Shown: positions 17,503-26,671, numbered from the stretch's first letter. The stretch is 64,000 bases of DNA from CAIWHR01 sp963717695 (GCA_963717695.1 CAVQWR010000007.1:248001-312000), one strand, 5' to 3'. Translations and numbers: made by a program. Notes: generated by a model from the sequence alone, not told the origin.

Positions 17503-19020
17503 TTGAACGCCAACGACAGGATCGTTCCGCCGCCGCCCGAGGCCGTCGAGGTGGCGACGCAGGAGATCGCCCTCTACGAAGTGCGGCGCAAGATCTATCC
17601 GCGCTCGGTGACCGGCATCTTCGCGACTTGGCGCTGGACGATCGTCATCGCGACGCAGCTCCTTTTCTACGGGCTGCCATGGCTTTCCTGGAACGGCCGG
17701 CAGGCGGTGCTGCTCGACATCGCCGCGCGCAAGTTCTACATCTTCGGCCTCGTGCTCTGGCCACAGGATGTCATCTACCTCACGATCCTGCTGATCCTCG
17801 CCGCGTACTCGCTGTTCCTGTTCACCGCCATTGCCGGACGCCTCTGGTGCGGCTACGCGTGTCCGCAGACGGTCTACACCGAGATCTTCCTGTGGATCGA
17901 GCGCAAGATCGAGGGCGAGCGCGTCGCCCGCATCCGCCTCGACGGCCGCGCGTTCTCGCTCGAGAAGTTCGTCATCAAGACGCTGAAGCACACGGCGTGG
18001 TTCGCCGTGGCGCTGTGGACGGGCTACACGTTCGTCGGCTACTTCACGCCGATCCAGGACCTCGGGATCCGCGCGATCACGTGGCATCTCGGCCCGTGGG
18101 AGGCCTTCTGGGTGCTCTTCTACGGCTTCGCGACCTACGGCAATGCGGGCTTCATGCGCGAGCAGGTCTGCAAGTACATGTGCCCGTACGCGCGCTTCCA
18201 GTCGGTGATGTTCGACAAGGACACGCTCGTCATCGCCTACGACGGCGCGCGCGGCGAGCCGCGCGGGCCGCGCAGCCGCAAGGCCGATCCGAAGGCGGCG
18301 GGCCTCGGCGCCTGCGTCGACTGCGGCATCTGCGTGCAGGTGTGCCCGACGGGCATCGACATCCGCAAGGGGCTGCAATACGAATGCATCGGCTGCGCCG
18401 CCTGCATCGACGGCTGCAACCAGGTGATGGACAAGATGGGCTATGCGCGCGGCCTGATCCGCTACGTCTCGGAGAACGGACTCGCCCGCGGCTACGATTT
18501 GAAGGCGATGATCCGTCACGTGTTCCGCGCGCGCACGCTGATCTACACGGGCCTTCTCGTCGTCATCACCGTGGTGGCCGGCGTGTCGCTCGCGCTCAAG
18601 AATCCGCTCAAGGTCGACGTCATCCGCGATCGCGGCGCGCTGGCGCGCGAGGCGGCGCCCGGCGTGGTCGAGAACGTCTACCGGCTGCAGATCATGAACA
18701 CCGCCGAGGCCGCGCACCGCTTCACGATCACCGCCGAAGGCCTGCCGGGACTCGCGGTCGTCGGCATCGAGCAGCCGATCGACGTCGCGGGCGCGTCGAC
18801 CCAGCTCGTTCCGTTCAGGTTGCAGGCGCCGGCCGGCGACGATGAGCGCGAGGACGAGCACAAGGATGAACACAAGGCCGAACACAGGGACGAACACCAG
18901 CGCGACGAAGGTGGCCACGACAGGAATCGCCGGTCGCGCCAGGTAGAGATCGTGATCCAGGCGCAGGACGACCCGGCGATGGTCCGCCGCGAAAAATCCA
19001 CGTTCCTCTTTCCGAGGTGA
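17503..19020 (+). CDS. ccoG: cbb3 oxidase accessory protein CcoG (FixG/RdxA), Cu(II) reductase-type ferredoxin
   Basis: A membrane protein with two 4Fe-4S clusters that supports copper delivery to cbb3 oxidase. It has several N-terminal helices and the cysteine motifs WCGYACPQTVYTEIF and CKYMCPYARFQ. The ferredoxin domain (CVDCGICVQVCPTGID, CIGCAACIDGCNQ) and a C-terminal immunoglobulin-like region follow. The start is a TTG at 17503 (LNANDRIVPP); no ATG is available, so it is provisional. Residues about 446-480 are an unusual Asp/Glu/His-rich insert (EDEHKDEHKAEHRDEHQRDE) in the C-terminal domain. Confidence 0.93.
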   Translation: MNANDRIVPPPPEAVEVATQEIALYEVRRKIYPRSVTGIFATWRWTIVIATQLLFYGLPWLSWNGRQAVLLDIAARKFYIFGLVLWPQDVIYLTILLILAAYSLFLFTAIAGRLWCGYACPQTVYTEIFLWIERKIEGERVARIRLDGRAFSLEKFVIKTLKHTAWFAVALWTGYTFVGYFTPIQDLGIRAITWHLGPWEAFWVLFYGFATYGNAGFMREQVCKYMCPYARFQSVMFDKDTLVIAYDGARGEPRGPRSRKADPKAAGLGACVDCGICVQVCPTGIDIRKGLQYECIGCAACIDGCNQVMDKMGYARGLIRYVSENGLARGYDLKAMIRHVFRARTLIYTGLLVVITVVAGVSLALKNPLKVDVIRDRGALAREAAPGVVENVYRLQIMNTAEAAHRFTITAEGLPGLAVVGIEQPIDVAGASTQLVPFRLQAPAGDDEREDEHKDEHKAEHRDEHQRDEGGHDRNRRSRQVEIVIQAQDDPAMVRREKSTFLFPR

Positions 19021-19559
19021 GCATGACTCCGCCCAACGCCGCCACATTTTGCGCAACTGCGATCGCAGCGCCGCCGTGGTATCGCCAGCGGTGGCCGTGG
19101 CTGCTGATCGCCGGGCCCGCGACCGTCGTCGTCGCCGGCTTCTTCACGCTCTATCTCGCGATCAGCACCGACGACGGCGTCATTGCGGATGACTATTACA
19201 AACGCGGGCTCCTCATCAACAAGGAGCTCGTGCGCAGCCAGCGCGCCGAGGCGATGGGATTGTCGGCCGTGCTCCACGTGGCACCTTCGGGTGCGGTGCG
19301 CCTCACGCTCGCCGCAGGCGTCGACGGCGCGTTTCCGGATGCGGTGACGCTGAAGCTCGTGCACCCGACGCGATCGGGACAGGATCGCGCCGTCACCCTC
19401 ACGCACGGTCCGGACAACGTCTATGTGGGCGACCTCGGCGCCTACCCGGCGGGACGATGGCTCGTGTCGGTGGAAACGCCGCAGTGGCGCCTGCCCGCGG
19501 CTGAAATCACGGGCGGACTTGCGTCGGTCACGCTGGGATCCGGGACGCATGCCAACTGA
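19017..19559 (+). CDS. ccoH: FixH/CcoH family protein
   Basis: A 180-residue protein with one membrane helix (WPWLLIAGPATVVVAGFF) and the family core DDYYKRGLLINKELVRSQRA, then a periplasmic beta-rich domain. CcoH stays bound to the oxidase and is needed for assembly. A GTG at 19017 overlaps the ccoG TGA; the ATG two codons later is an equally good start. Translationally coupled to ccoG. Confidence 0.92.
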   Translation: MSMTPPNAATFCATAIAAPPWYRQRWPWLLIAGPATVVVAGFFTLYLAISTDDGVIADDYYKRGLLINKELVRSQRAEAMGLSAVLHVAPSGAVRLTLAAGVDGAFPDAVTLKLVHPTRSGQDRAVTLTHGPDNVYVGDLGAYPAGRWLVSVETPQWRLPAAEITGGLASVTLGSGTHAN

Positions 19560-19605
19560 CGGACATCAGGCGGGCCGGACAGCGGCGCACGCGGGAGAGG
19601 AAACG

Positions 19606-19947
19606 ATGCAGCCAACGGGCAATTTCGCGCACAGGCTCATGTGGGTGATCTGGCCGGCGTTTCTGGTCGCCGGCGCGGGCACCGCGGTGTTCTTCACGAT
19701 GATCGACCCAAGCGATCTGACGCTGTTCGGCCAGCCTGTCGAGTTCTCGCGCCAGGCGATCTACACCGTCGGATTCTTCGGATTCTGGGCGCTGGGGATT
19801 GCGTCGTCGGCGCTCACCGTGTTCCTCGGGCGCTCGCCGTGGGAAGTGAATCGGTGTCCGCTCGAACCGCAGGCGCGGCCGGAGGGCTGCCCGAAACGCG
19901 ACGACGCGGAGGCTTGCTGCGCGCCCGGAGACGGCGGGCGGGGGTGA
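19606..19947 (+). CDS. Small cco-locus membrane protein, 113 residues
   Basis: The start is fixed by a strong GGGAGAGGA ribosome-binding site. The protein has two predicted helices (LMWVIWPAFLVAGAGTAVFF; YTVGFFGFWALGIASSALTV) and a cysteine-containing tail (CPLEPQ, GCPKRDDAEACCAPG). Proteins like this lie downstream of ccoG/H in other betaproteobacteria but have no assigned role. The tail cysteines could bind metal (inference). It is convergent with fnr, 26 bases away. Confidence 0.75.
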   Translation: MQPTGNFAHRLMWVIWPAFLVAGAGTAVFFTMIDPSDLTLFGQPVEFSRQAIYTVGFFGFWALGIASSALTVFLGRSPWEVNRCPLEPQARPEGCPKRDDAEACCAPGDGGRG

Positions 19948-19973
19948 TGCGGAAAGACCGCGCCGCGGGCGCG

Positions 19974-20777
19974 TCAGGCGCGCTGGCCGATGAGGCGCTT
20001 CAGCGCCATCGGATCGAGCAGCTTGACCGCGCGGCCCTGCACCTGGATCAGGCCCTCCTCCTGGAAGCGCGAGAAGAGGCGACTCACGGTTTCGAGCTTG
20101 AGACCGAGGTAGCTGCCGATTTCCTCGCGCGTCATGCGCAGCACGAATTCGGTCGACGAGTAGCCGCGCAGCCGATACCGGTCGGCGAGATTCAGCAGGA
20201 AGACGGCGAGGCGCTCCTCGGCGCGCATGCTGCCGAGAAGCAGCATGATGTTCTGGTCGCGCGAGATTTCCTTCGACAGCAGCTGATAGAGATTGCGCTG
20301 CAGCGCGGCGACGTTCTGCGCGAGATGCTCCAGCCGGTCGAACGGCAGCACGCAGACTTCGGTGTCCTCGAGCGCCAGCGCCTGGCAGCCGTGGCGGTCG
20401 GTGCCGAGTCCGTCCAGCCCGACGATGTCGCCCAGCATGTGATATCCCGACACCTGCTCGCGCCCATCTTCGGCGAGCACGGTGGTCTTGAGCGACCCCA
20501 GTCGAATGGCGAACAGCGAGCCGAACGGCTCCCCGGCGCGATAGAGGCTGTCGCCCTTCTTGAGCTTGATGCGATGATTGACGAGCGCGTCGACCTGTTT
20601 CAGGTCCTCGGGATCCAGCCCGACGGGAAGGCAGAGCTCGCGCAGGCTGCACGTCGAGCAGTGCGCCTTGAGATCGCGGATCGAGATGACCGCAGCGGAG
20701 CCCGCCCCGGCTGCAGGACGAGTGCCCGCGGATGGCGACGGCTGCGTGGTCGAAATCGGTTTAGCGGGAAGCGTCAT
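19974..20777 (-). CDS. fnr: FNR/ANR-type oxygen-sensing regulator
   Basis: A 267-residue Crp/Fnr protein. The 4Fe-4S ligands are visible: HCSTCSLRELC near the N-terminus and a fourth cysteine in DRHGCQALA. A cyclic-nucleotide-fold core follows. The recognition helix LGLKLETVSRLFSRF has the E-x2-SR pattern that reads TTGAT/ATCAA sites. It should become an active dimer without oxygen and switch on the cco locus and the Usp gene. The start MTLPAKP at 20777 was chosen; the longer upstream frame crosses the FNR box. The box at 20808-20821 suggests autoregulation. Confidence 0.95.
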   Translation of the reverse strand: MTLPAKPISTTQPSPSAGTRPAAGAGSAAVISIRDLKAHCSTCSLRELCLPVGLDPEDLKQVDALVNHRIKLKKGDSLYRAGEPFGSLFAIRLGSLKTTVLAEDGREQVSGYHMLGDIVGLDGLGTDRHGCQALALEDTEVCVLPFDRLEHLAQNVAALQRNLYQLLSKEISRDQNIMLLLGSMRAEERLAVFLLNLADRYRLRGYSSTEFVLRMTREEIGSYLGLKLETVSRLFSRFQEEGLIQVQGRAVKLLDPMALKRLIGQRA

Positions 20778-20807
20778 CGTGGCGGGCGGGAACCCATTTG
20801 TGATGCG

Positions 20808-20821
20808 TTGACGTGCATCAA
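20808..20821. promoter_or_regulatory. FNR/ANR box between fnr and the TauE/SafE gene
   Basis: TTGAC-GTGC-ATCAA matches the FNR consensus in both half-sites. It lies 30 bases before the fnr start, a position more typical of repression or autoregulation, and 137 bases before the divergent permease gene. Confidence 0.75.
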
Positions 20822-20958
20822 AGTCGTACAGTCTAGAACGAATCCGCCCCTTTGAACAGGACGCCCAATTTTCCCCGCGGGAATCAATGCGCTGCACCCG
20901 GTGGCCGGGCCTGTGCGTGCGCGCGCGACGTGCGACAACCGGTCGCAGGCCGACGGCG

Positions 20959-21690
20959 ATGGCACTTTCGGCGCTGATCTCCGCGTGGCTCGCCGGGACG
21001 CTCGGCGGCGCGCATTGCCTTGCCATGTGCGGGGGGTTTCTCGCCGCGATGTCGGGCGCCGCGACGCCGGCCGACGCGCGACCGCTGCTGCCCGCGCGCG
21101 CGCTGCTGCTGCGGCAGCTCCCCTACAACTTCGGCCGCATCGTCACGTATGCAGCGCTGGGTGCCGCATTCGGCGCCGCCGGCGCAGCCACGATCTCGGC
21201 GTCCGCCGGCCTGCCGCTGCAGCGCGCGCTGTACGTCGTGGCGAACGTGTTCCTGCTCCTCCTCGCGATCGCGATCGTCGGGCCGCGCGGCGGTGTCGGC
21301 TGGCTCGAACGCGCCGGAGGCGCGCTGTTCGGACGCCTCGTGCCGGCGATGCGGCCACTGCTCGCGCACGATGCGGTGGGTGCGCGTTTCGCCGTCGGCA
21401 TGTTCTGGGGCCTCGTGCCCTGCGCGCTGGTCTACGGCGTGCTGCCGATCGCGCTGTTCGCGGGTGGGCCGCTCGAGGGCGCCGCGGTGATGCTCGCGTT
21501 CGGCCTCGGCACACTGCCCAATCTCGTGGCGGCCGGCTGGATCCTGGGGCGCGCGCGGCGCTGGTTCGACCGCCGTGCGGTGCGCTACGCTGCGGCGGCG
21601 CTGCTCGCCGCCTTCGCGGCGGTCGGCATCTGGCGTGCGCTCACGGTCAGCGGCAATCTCGCGCAGGGCCCGTTCTGCCTCATGCCATGA
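20959..21690 (+). CDS. Sulfite exporter TauE/SafE (UreH/DsbD-like) family permease
   Basis: A 243-residue protein with about six helices. The N-terminal GTLGGAHCLAMCGGFLAAMSG carries the MCGG motif of the membrane family found in cbb3 loci and implicated in copper or thiol transfer. A second signature is GMFWGLVPCALVYGVLP. The start ATG at 20959 precedes the first helix; longer frames are unlikely. It is next to fnr and the cco genes, so a role in oxidase metal supply is the best guess. Confidence 0.85.
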   Translation: MALSALISAWLAGTLGGAHCLAMCGGFLAAMSGAATPADARPLLPARALLLRQLPYNFGRIVTYAALGAAFGAAGAATISASAGLPLQRALYVVANVFLLLLAIAIVGPRGGVGWLERAGGALFGRLVPAMRPLLAHDAVGARFAVGMFWGLVPCALVYGVLPIALFAGGPLEGAAVMLAFGLGTLPNLVAAGWILGRARRWFDRRAVRYAAAALLAAFAAVGIWRALTVSGNLAQGPFCLMP

Positions 21691-21733
21691 CGCGCATGCG
21701 AGCGAAGAGCTCCCCGGCGCGACGCGAAAATCC

Positions 21734-22890
21734 GTGAACGCGATCGCCGACCCGCGATCCTTTCCGGACGCCGCCGCGGCGAGCGCGTTCGCGCGCGGAA
21801 TTTTCGCGCTCGCCCGGGAGAGCCTCGGCGCGGCGACGGGTGACCTGGCACGCGCTGCGGAGGACGAGCTTCGTGCCCGTCTGCGCCGGCGCGTCACGGA
21901 AGGCGGCGAGCTCGCGAGCCTCGTCGCGGATGCGCCGTCGGTCGACGTCGCGCGGCAGGTGTGGCGCCATCTCGATGCCATCGCAGCCGGCGCCGACGAT
22001 CCGGCGGCGGGTGTTGCGGCATGCATCTTTGCGATCCCCATCGTGATCGTCGCCGGCAGCGAGGGCGCGCGCGCCGATGCGCTCCTCCCCGGCACGTTGC
22101 GCGACGCAAGCGTTTTCACGGACCTCCTGCGCGAGCACGACGCGCTCAACGGCAACCGGACCTTTGCGCTCGCCGATGCGCTGGTGCAGGCCGATGCGCT
22201 CGACGTCGCGCGGCTGCCCGAGATCCTCGCCTGGCAGCGTCTTGCAGGGCAGCGCGAGCGAGGCGCCGGCGGCCGGGTCTGCGCTCGCTTCCTCCCGCGC
22301 CGATTCGCGTCGCTGGGGGACGGGAGAGCGTGCATCTGCGCCTCCTCGCGGGGACGGCGCTCGCGCGGCCCGGCGCCGACCTCTTCGGCGACGCGCGCGT
22401 CGGCGCCTGGGGAATGCCGTTCGCGCGCGAGCTCGGGCGCGCGCTCGGCGTCGGCGGGGTGTCGGTGCTGGCGCTGCCCCGCGCGCCGCAGCGGCCGCTG
22501 CGCGCCGTCGCGGCAGGCCGCGCTGCGCAACGCGAAGTGTCGGCGCAGATTTTCGCGAGCAATGCGCTGCGGCGACTCCGTGGCAGCGTCGGCGAGCCGG
22601 TCGCCGTCATCAGTGCGCACCGCGCGGCGGATGCGCCGGGCGGCGGCGAGCTGCGCCTGTCGTTGTCGTCGGTGTTCGAGCCGCGCGACGCCGAGGGCTT
22701 TCGCTGTCCGCTGCATCCGCTCGATCGCGTCGGCGACGTCGCCGCGATGCTGCAGGATCTGCTGCGCGATTGCCGCGTGACCGACGTGCGCGTGCTCTCC
22801 GGCGTGCACCCGGACCGCGATGCCGCGACCGGCCTGCCGCTGCTCTTCAAGCCCGAGACGATTCCGCCCGGCGCCGCGCCGCTGCACTGA
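21734..22890 (+). CDS. Unrecognised protein, frameshifted
   Basis: From a GTG at 21734 the frame reads through an alanine-rich helical region (VNAIADPRSFPDAAAASAF) to about 22255. It then changes frame twice (two extra bases would explain it) and ends at 22890 as GLPLLFKPETIPPGAAPLH. About 385 residues. No domain, signal peptide or membrane helix is obvious; LRDCRVTDVRVLSGVHPDRD near the C-terminus is the most distinctive piece. It starts 43 bases after the TauE/SafE stop on the same strand. Function unknown. Confidence 0.5.
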
Positions 22891-22903
22891 GCGGCGGCAC
22901 CGG

Positions 22904-23683
22904 TCAGGCGAGCGCGCCGTGGTACTCCTGCGCCGCCTCGCGGCGCTTCACGCGTCCGGCGCCGCTCACCTTCTTCGTCACCTCGGGATTGCCGAGGTAG
23001 TCGACGGTGCCCGCGCCCGAAATCTCCACGTCGAGCGTCTTCGTCGCGTTGACGACGACGCGGCCGGCGCCGCTAACCGCGATCCGCGCCTGCTCGCTCG
23101 CGAGGCCGGCCGCCCGGTAGTCGCACGCGCCGGAGATCGAGATCGACTGCTCCGTCGCGCGGCCGGCGATCTCGGCCTTGACCGCGCCGGATCCGTCGAT
23201 GCTGAACGAGCGGACGTCGAGACCCGCGAGCCGCAGCGTCGCGGTGCCGCTCGCCGAGATGGCGAGGCGCTCGACCTTGAGCTCGTCCGCCCGAACGGTG
23301 ACCGACCCCGCCGCCTCGATTGCCTCCAGCTTGCTGAAGGTCACGACGATCCGGGGCGTGCGTGCCGCGCCGCTCCGGAGAAACGACCACCACCGGCCCT
23401 GCGGGGCGCCGCGGATCGTCAGCGTGCCGTCGCGAACGTCGGTCTCGATGCCGCGCAGCGACCGCGCGGTGGCCTCGATCGAGACGCCGGGCGCGGTGCC
23501 CTGGACCAGCGTGACGTCCGCGGTGCCGTCGATGCGGATTCGCGTGAACGCGGGGACCGGGCGGGTGTCGGTGGTCACCGCCCCCGTGCCGCCTAGATGG
23601 CCGCGTTTGAGCACGAACCAGGCGGCGCCGACGGCGAGCGCCAGCGCGAGCACGAGGAGGAGGGGGAGGACAAGGCGCTTCAT
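22904..23683 (-). CDS. DUF2807 (GIN-type) exported beta-helix protein
   Basis: A 259-residue protein with a signal anchor (MKRLVLPLLLVLALALAVGA) followed by DUF2807 repeats: TRIRIDGTADVTLVQG, then successive strands such as ISASGTATLRLAG, FSIDGSGAVKAEIAG and IAVSGAGRVVVNA. The repeated SGAG/SGSG turns are typical. Members are surface or periplasmic proteins of unknown function. It is the last of two minus-strand exported-protein genes here. Confidence 0.85.
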   Translation of the reverse strand: MKRLVLPLLLVLALALAVGAAWFVLKRGHLGGTGAVTTDTRPVPAFTRIRIDGTADVTLVQGTAPGVSIEATARSLRGIETDVRDGTLTIRGAPQGRWWSFLRSGAARTPRIVVTFSKLEAIEAAGSVTVRADELKVERLAISASGTATLRLAGLDVRSFSIDGSGAVKAEIAGRATEQSISISGACDYRAAGLASEQARIAVSGAGRVVVNATKTLDVEISGAGTVDYLGNPEVTKKVSGAGRVKRREAAQEYHGALA

Positions 23684-23777
23684 GAACGGGTCTCGCGCAG
23701 GATCGGTCTTGACCGTTAGATGCTCGGGAAGCCCGATTCGGATTCAGCCGCGGCATCCCGAGGCGGCAGGGGATGGG

Positions 23778-24533
23778 TCACGGCCCGTCCGGCACGAACC
23801 GGATGTCGCCATACCAGGCGTCGACGGTCGCGCCCGTGTTGTCCGTATCGGTCAGGACGCCCACGCCGACCAGGCGGCCCGGGGCCTCGCCGAACGCCTT
23901 GCGGTAGTCGTCCAGCACATTGCGCCGGAGGTTCTGCCAGGCGCCGAGGCCGGCGGCGCCGCTCGATGCGACGATCATCCGCACGCGGCTCGTGTGCGGG
24001 TTCGTGATCACGCTGCCTACGGGCGCTTTGTTCGCCCAGACGTACATCAGCGTCGCATAGGGCACTTCGCGGCCTGACGACGCCTTCGCCAGCGCGAAGA
24101 GCGCCTGCTCGCGCAGCGGGAGCGTCGACCGGTCGCCGGTGAATTCGAGGATGATGCGCGCCGGCGAATCCTCGCGCGACGCGATGGCGTTGTCGGCGCC
24201 GTCGATCAGCCGGGCGACCTTCCACCGCCATTCGACGACCGGCGCGCTGCGGATGTCGAAGTTGACCGCGTGTGCGACCGCGCTGGCCGCCCCTTTCGCG
24301 TGCGCGAACAGCACGACGGTGCCGCCGTCGTCCTGCAGCCGGTATTCGGTCGGCGTCTTGTTCGCGGCAATGGTCAGCGGCTGCCATCCGGCCGGCAGCG
24401 TGGTGCCCGGCTTCGCCAGCGAGAATGGCGCGACGAGCGGCGCCGCCTCGAGACTCGTCTGCCCGATGCACGGCAGCGGCACGGTGGCGGCCGCGAGGGC
24501 GACGAGCGCACCCGGAAGCAATCGGTGACGCAT
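23778..24533 (-). CDS. DUF3047 exported protein
   Basis: A 251-residue protein with a signal peptide (MRHRLLPGALVALAAATVPL, likely cleaved near CIGQ, possibly a lipoprotein). The DUF3047 body includes VEWRWKVARLIDGADN, RIILEFTGD, LMYVWANKAPVGS and the C-terminal VGVLTDTDNTGATVDAWYGD. The family is periplasmic, of unknown function, with a carbohydrate-binding-like beta-sandwich look. Divergent from ppa. Confidence 0.82.
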   Translation of the reverse strand: MRHRLLPGALVALAAATVPLPCIGQTSLEAAPLVAPFSLAKPGTTLPAGWQPLTIAANKTPTEYRLQDDGGTVVLFAHAKGAASAVAHAVNFDIRSAPVVEWRWKVARLIDGADNAIASREDSPARIILEFTGDRSTLPLREQALFALAKASSGREVPYATLMYVWANKAPVGSVITNPHTSRVRMIVASSGAAGLGAWQNLRRNVLDDYRKAFGEAPGRLVGVGVLTDTDNTGATVDAWYGDIRFVPDGP

Positions 24534-24621
24534 GTTTCTACGATTCGCGGAGGCTTCGCGGCGGGAAGCGGCATTCGTGCGGCGAACACGATGATAACGC
24601 GGGGGAGCGACGCGGCGAGGC

Positions 24622-24627
24622 TATAAT
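24622..24627 (+). promoter_or_regulatory. -10 box TATAAT of ppa
   Basis: A perfect TATAAT lies 29 bases before the ppa start. The -35 region has no good match, so only the -10 is marked. Confidence 0.5.
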
Positions 24628-24656
24628 CGACGATCGACCCACGCTTTCCCGCCCCC

Positions 24657-25205
24657 ATGAATCTCGATCGAGTGCCCGCCGGCAAGGACGCCCCTGAAGA
24701 CTGCAACGTGATCGTCGAGATCCCGATGCACGGAGACGCGATCAAGTACGAGGTCGACAAGGAAACCGGCGCGGTGTTCGTCGACCGCTTCATGTCGACG
24801 TCGATGCACTATCCGTGCAACTACGGCTACATCCCGCAGACGCTTTCCGACGACGGGGATCCGTGCGACGTGCTCGTGCTCTCGCCCGTGCCGCTCATCA
24901 CCGGCGTCGTCGTGCGCTGCCGGCCGATCGGCATGCTGAAGATGGACGACGAGGCGGGCGGCGACGCGAAGATCCTCGCCGTCCCGATCGACAGGCTCTC
25001 CGGCCTCTATCGCACGATCCAGTCGCCGCGCGACCTCCCCGAGATCACGACGCAGCAGATCGCGCATTTCTTCGCACACTACAAGGACCTCGAGCCCGGC
25101 AAGTGGGTGCGCATCGCGGGCTGGGTCGAGGCCGTGGAGGCGAAGCAGGAAATCCTGGCGGGCATCGCGCGCTACGACGCCGCGGCGCGCAGCGCGCCGC
25201 AGTGA
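24657..25205 (+). CDS. ppa: Inorganic pyrophosphatase, family I
   Basis: A 182-residue soluble enzyme that hydrolyses pyrophosphate in the cytoplasm. The family I signature is DDGDPCDVLVL, with VIVEIPMHGDAIKYEVDKET upstream and HYKDLEPGKWVRI near the C-terminus; the metal-binding aspartates are intact. The start ATG matches family length. Confidence 0.97.
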   Translation: MNLDRVPAGKDAPEDCNVIVEIPMHGDAIKYEVDKETGAVFVDRFMSTSMHYPCNYGYIPQTLSDDGDPCDVLVLSPVPLITGVVVRCRPIGMLKMDDEAGGDAKILAVPIDRLSGLYRTIQSPRDLPEITTQQIAHFFAHYKDLEPGKWVRIAGWVEAVEAKQEILAGIARYDAAARSAPQ

Positions 25206-25256
25206 CGGAGTGAGTTCCGCGCATCCGCGGTGCGGCGCGGGCCGCCCACGCGCGCC

Positions 25257-26141
25257 ATGACCGACGTCGCGCACGCGCGCCGCCAGCTCACCTTTCCGAC
25301 GCTGTTCGTGCTGCTGTGGAGCACGGGGTTCATCGCGGCGAAATACGGGCTGCCCTATGCGCCGCCGCTCACGTTCCTGCTGTGCCGATTCGCGCTCGTC
25401 GCGCTGCTGATGGCGGTGGTGGCCGGGGCGACGCGCGCGCCGTGGCCCGGAACGCCGATGGAATTCCTGCACGTCGCGATTTCCGCGTGGCTCGTCCACG
25501 GCGCCTATCTCGGCGGCGTGTTCGTGGCGCTCGCGGGCGGCATGCCCGCGGGCACGAGCGCGATGCTGGTCGGACTCCAGCCGATCCTGACCGTCGTCAT
25601 TGCGCGCGCATGGCTCGGCGAGCGCGTCGTCGCCCGGCAGTGGGCCGGGCTGGCGCTCGGCCTCGCCGGCGTCTGGTTCGTCGTGCGGCACAAGGCGGCG
25701 TTCTCGGGCGACTTCGCCGGCCTCCTTCCGTCCGTGATCGCGCTCGCCGGAATCAGCGTCGGCACGCTGTGGCAGAAGCGGTTCTGCGCACGCGTCGATC
25801 TGCGCAGCGGCGCGGTGATCCAGTTCACCGCCTGCGCCGCGCTCTACCTGCCGCTCGTGCTGCTGTTCGAAGGCGCGCCCATAAACTGGACGCCGTCGTT
25901 CGTGTTCGCGCTCACCTGGTCGGTGCTCGTGCTCTCCGTCGGCGCGATCAGCCTTCTCTACTGGCTGCTGCGCCACGGTGCCGCAGCGGACGTCGCGCGG
26001 CTCTTCTTTCTCGTGCCGGCCGTCACCGCGGTGATGGCGTTTCTGGTCTTCGGCGAGACGCTCGACGCGCTCGCGATCGCGGGGATGGTGCTGATCGCCA
26101 TCGGCGTCGCGCTCGCGCGACCGCGGCCTAGCGCTCGATGA
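25257..26141 (+). CDS. DMT-superfamily (EamA) transporter
   Basis: A 294-residue inner-membrane protein with ten predicted helices in two EamA repeats. The first opens at LWSTGFIAAKYGLPYAPP; the second at SVIALAGISVGTLWQKRF. Substrate unknown. The ATG at 25257 (MTDVAHAR) is preferred. Its 3' end overlaps the RDD gene on the other strand by 14 bases. Confidence 0.88.
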   Translation: MTDVAHARRQLTFPTLFVLLWSTGFIAAKYGLPYAPPLTFLLCRFALVALLMAVVAGATRAPWPGTPMEFLHVAISAWLVHGAYLGGVFVALAGGMPAGTSAMLVGLQPILTVVIARAWLGERVVARQWAGLALGLAGVWFVVRHKAAFSGDFAGLLPSVIALAGISVGTLWQKRFCARVDLRSGAVIQFTACAALYLPLVLLFEGAPINWTPSFVFALTWSVLVLSVGAISLLYWLLRHGAAADVARLFFLVPAVTAVMAFLVFGETLDALAIAGMVLIAIGVALARPRPSAR

Positions 26142-26664
26142 GACGGGTGCCGGCGATCCGGTCGTGCAGGAACTGCCGGTCCGGATCGGCGAGCGCCCAC
26201 AGGAAGTTGAACGCGAGGAGCACGAGGCCCCATGGCGCGGCGCCCTGCGGACGCAGCACCAAGACCCCGGCCAGCGCGAGCGCCGGGCCGATCCAGCCGC
26301 AGAGGTAGCGCGCGAAGGCGACACGCCGGTCGACGACACCACCGTCCCGGCGCACCAGCGCGATGCGCCACGTCTTCATCGGCAGCGTGCGGCGTCCGTT
26401 CGACCACGACACCACGAAGTAGACCGCGCTCGCGCCGAACACCACCGCGAGCGAGAGCGCGCGTGCCGGCGCATCGGGCACGCGGAGCGCGCCGCCTCCG
26501 GGCGGCACCAGCGGCAGCGTGACGAAGCCGGCGACGAGGAGCACCGCGCACAGGATCATCGCCTCGTAACCGAGCGAGGCGATGCGCCGCGCGAGCGACG
26601 CGGTGACGGGAAGTGCAGCGGGCGAAGCGGGAGATGCGGCGGCGCCGTCGTCCGCGGGACTCAC
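26128..26664 (-). CDS. RDD-family membrane protein
   Basis: A 178-residue protein with the RDD hallmarks: ASLARRIASLGYEAMILCAV (the Arg and Asp/Glu of the first helix), NGRRTLPMKTWRIALVRRDGG and the C-terminal DRQFLHDRIAGTRLIER. About four helices. RDD proteins are small transporters or membrane factors of mostly unknown function. It ends the sigma factor-DUF3619-DUF3106-RDD run (gap of 7 bases to DUF3106). Confidence 0.88.
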   Translation of the reverse strand: MSPADDGAAASPASPAALPVTASLARRIASLGYEAMILCAVLLVAGFVTLPLVPPGGGALRVPDAPARALSLAVVFGASAVYFVVSWSNGRRTLPMKTWRIALVRRDGGVVDRRVAFARYLCGWIGPALALAGVLVLRPQGAAPWGLVLLAFNFLWALADPDRQFLHDRIAGTRLIER

Positions 26665-26671
26665 GCGGCGC

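Noticed and set aside
17428..19056. A 542-codon minus-strand frame opposite ccoG
   Set aside because: Shadow of ccoG; no motif, and ccoG carries all expected cysteines.
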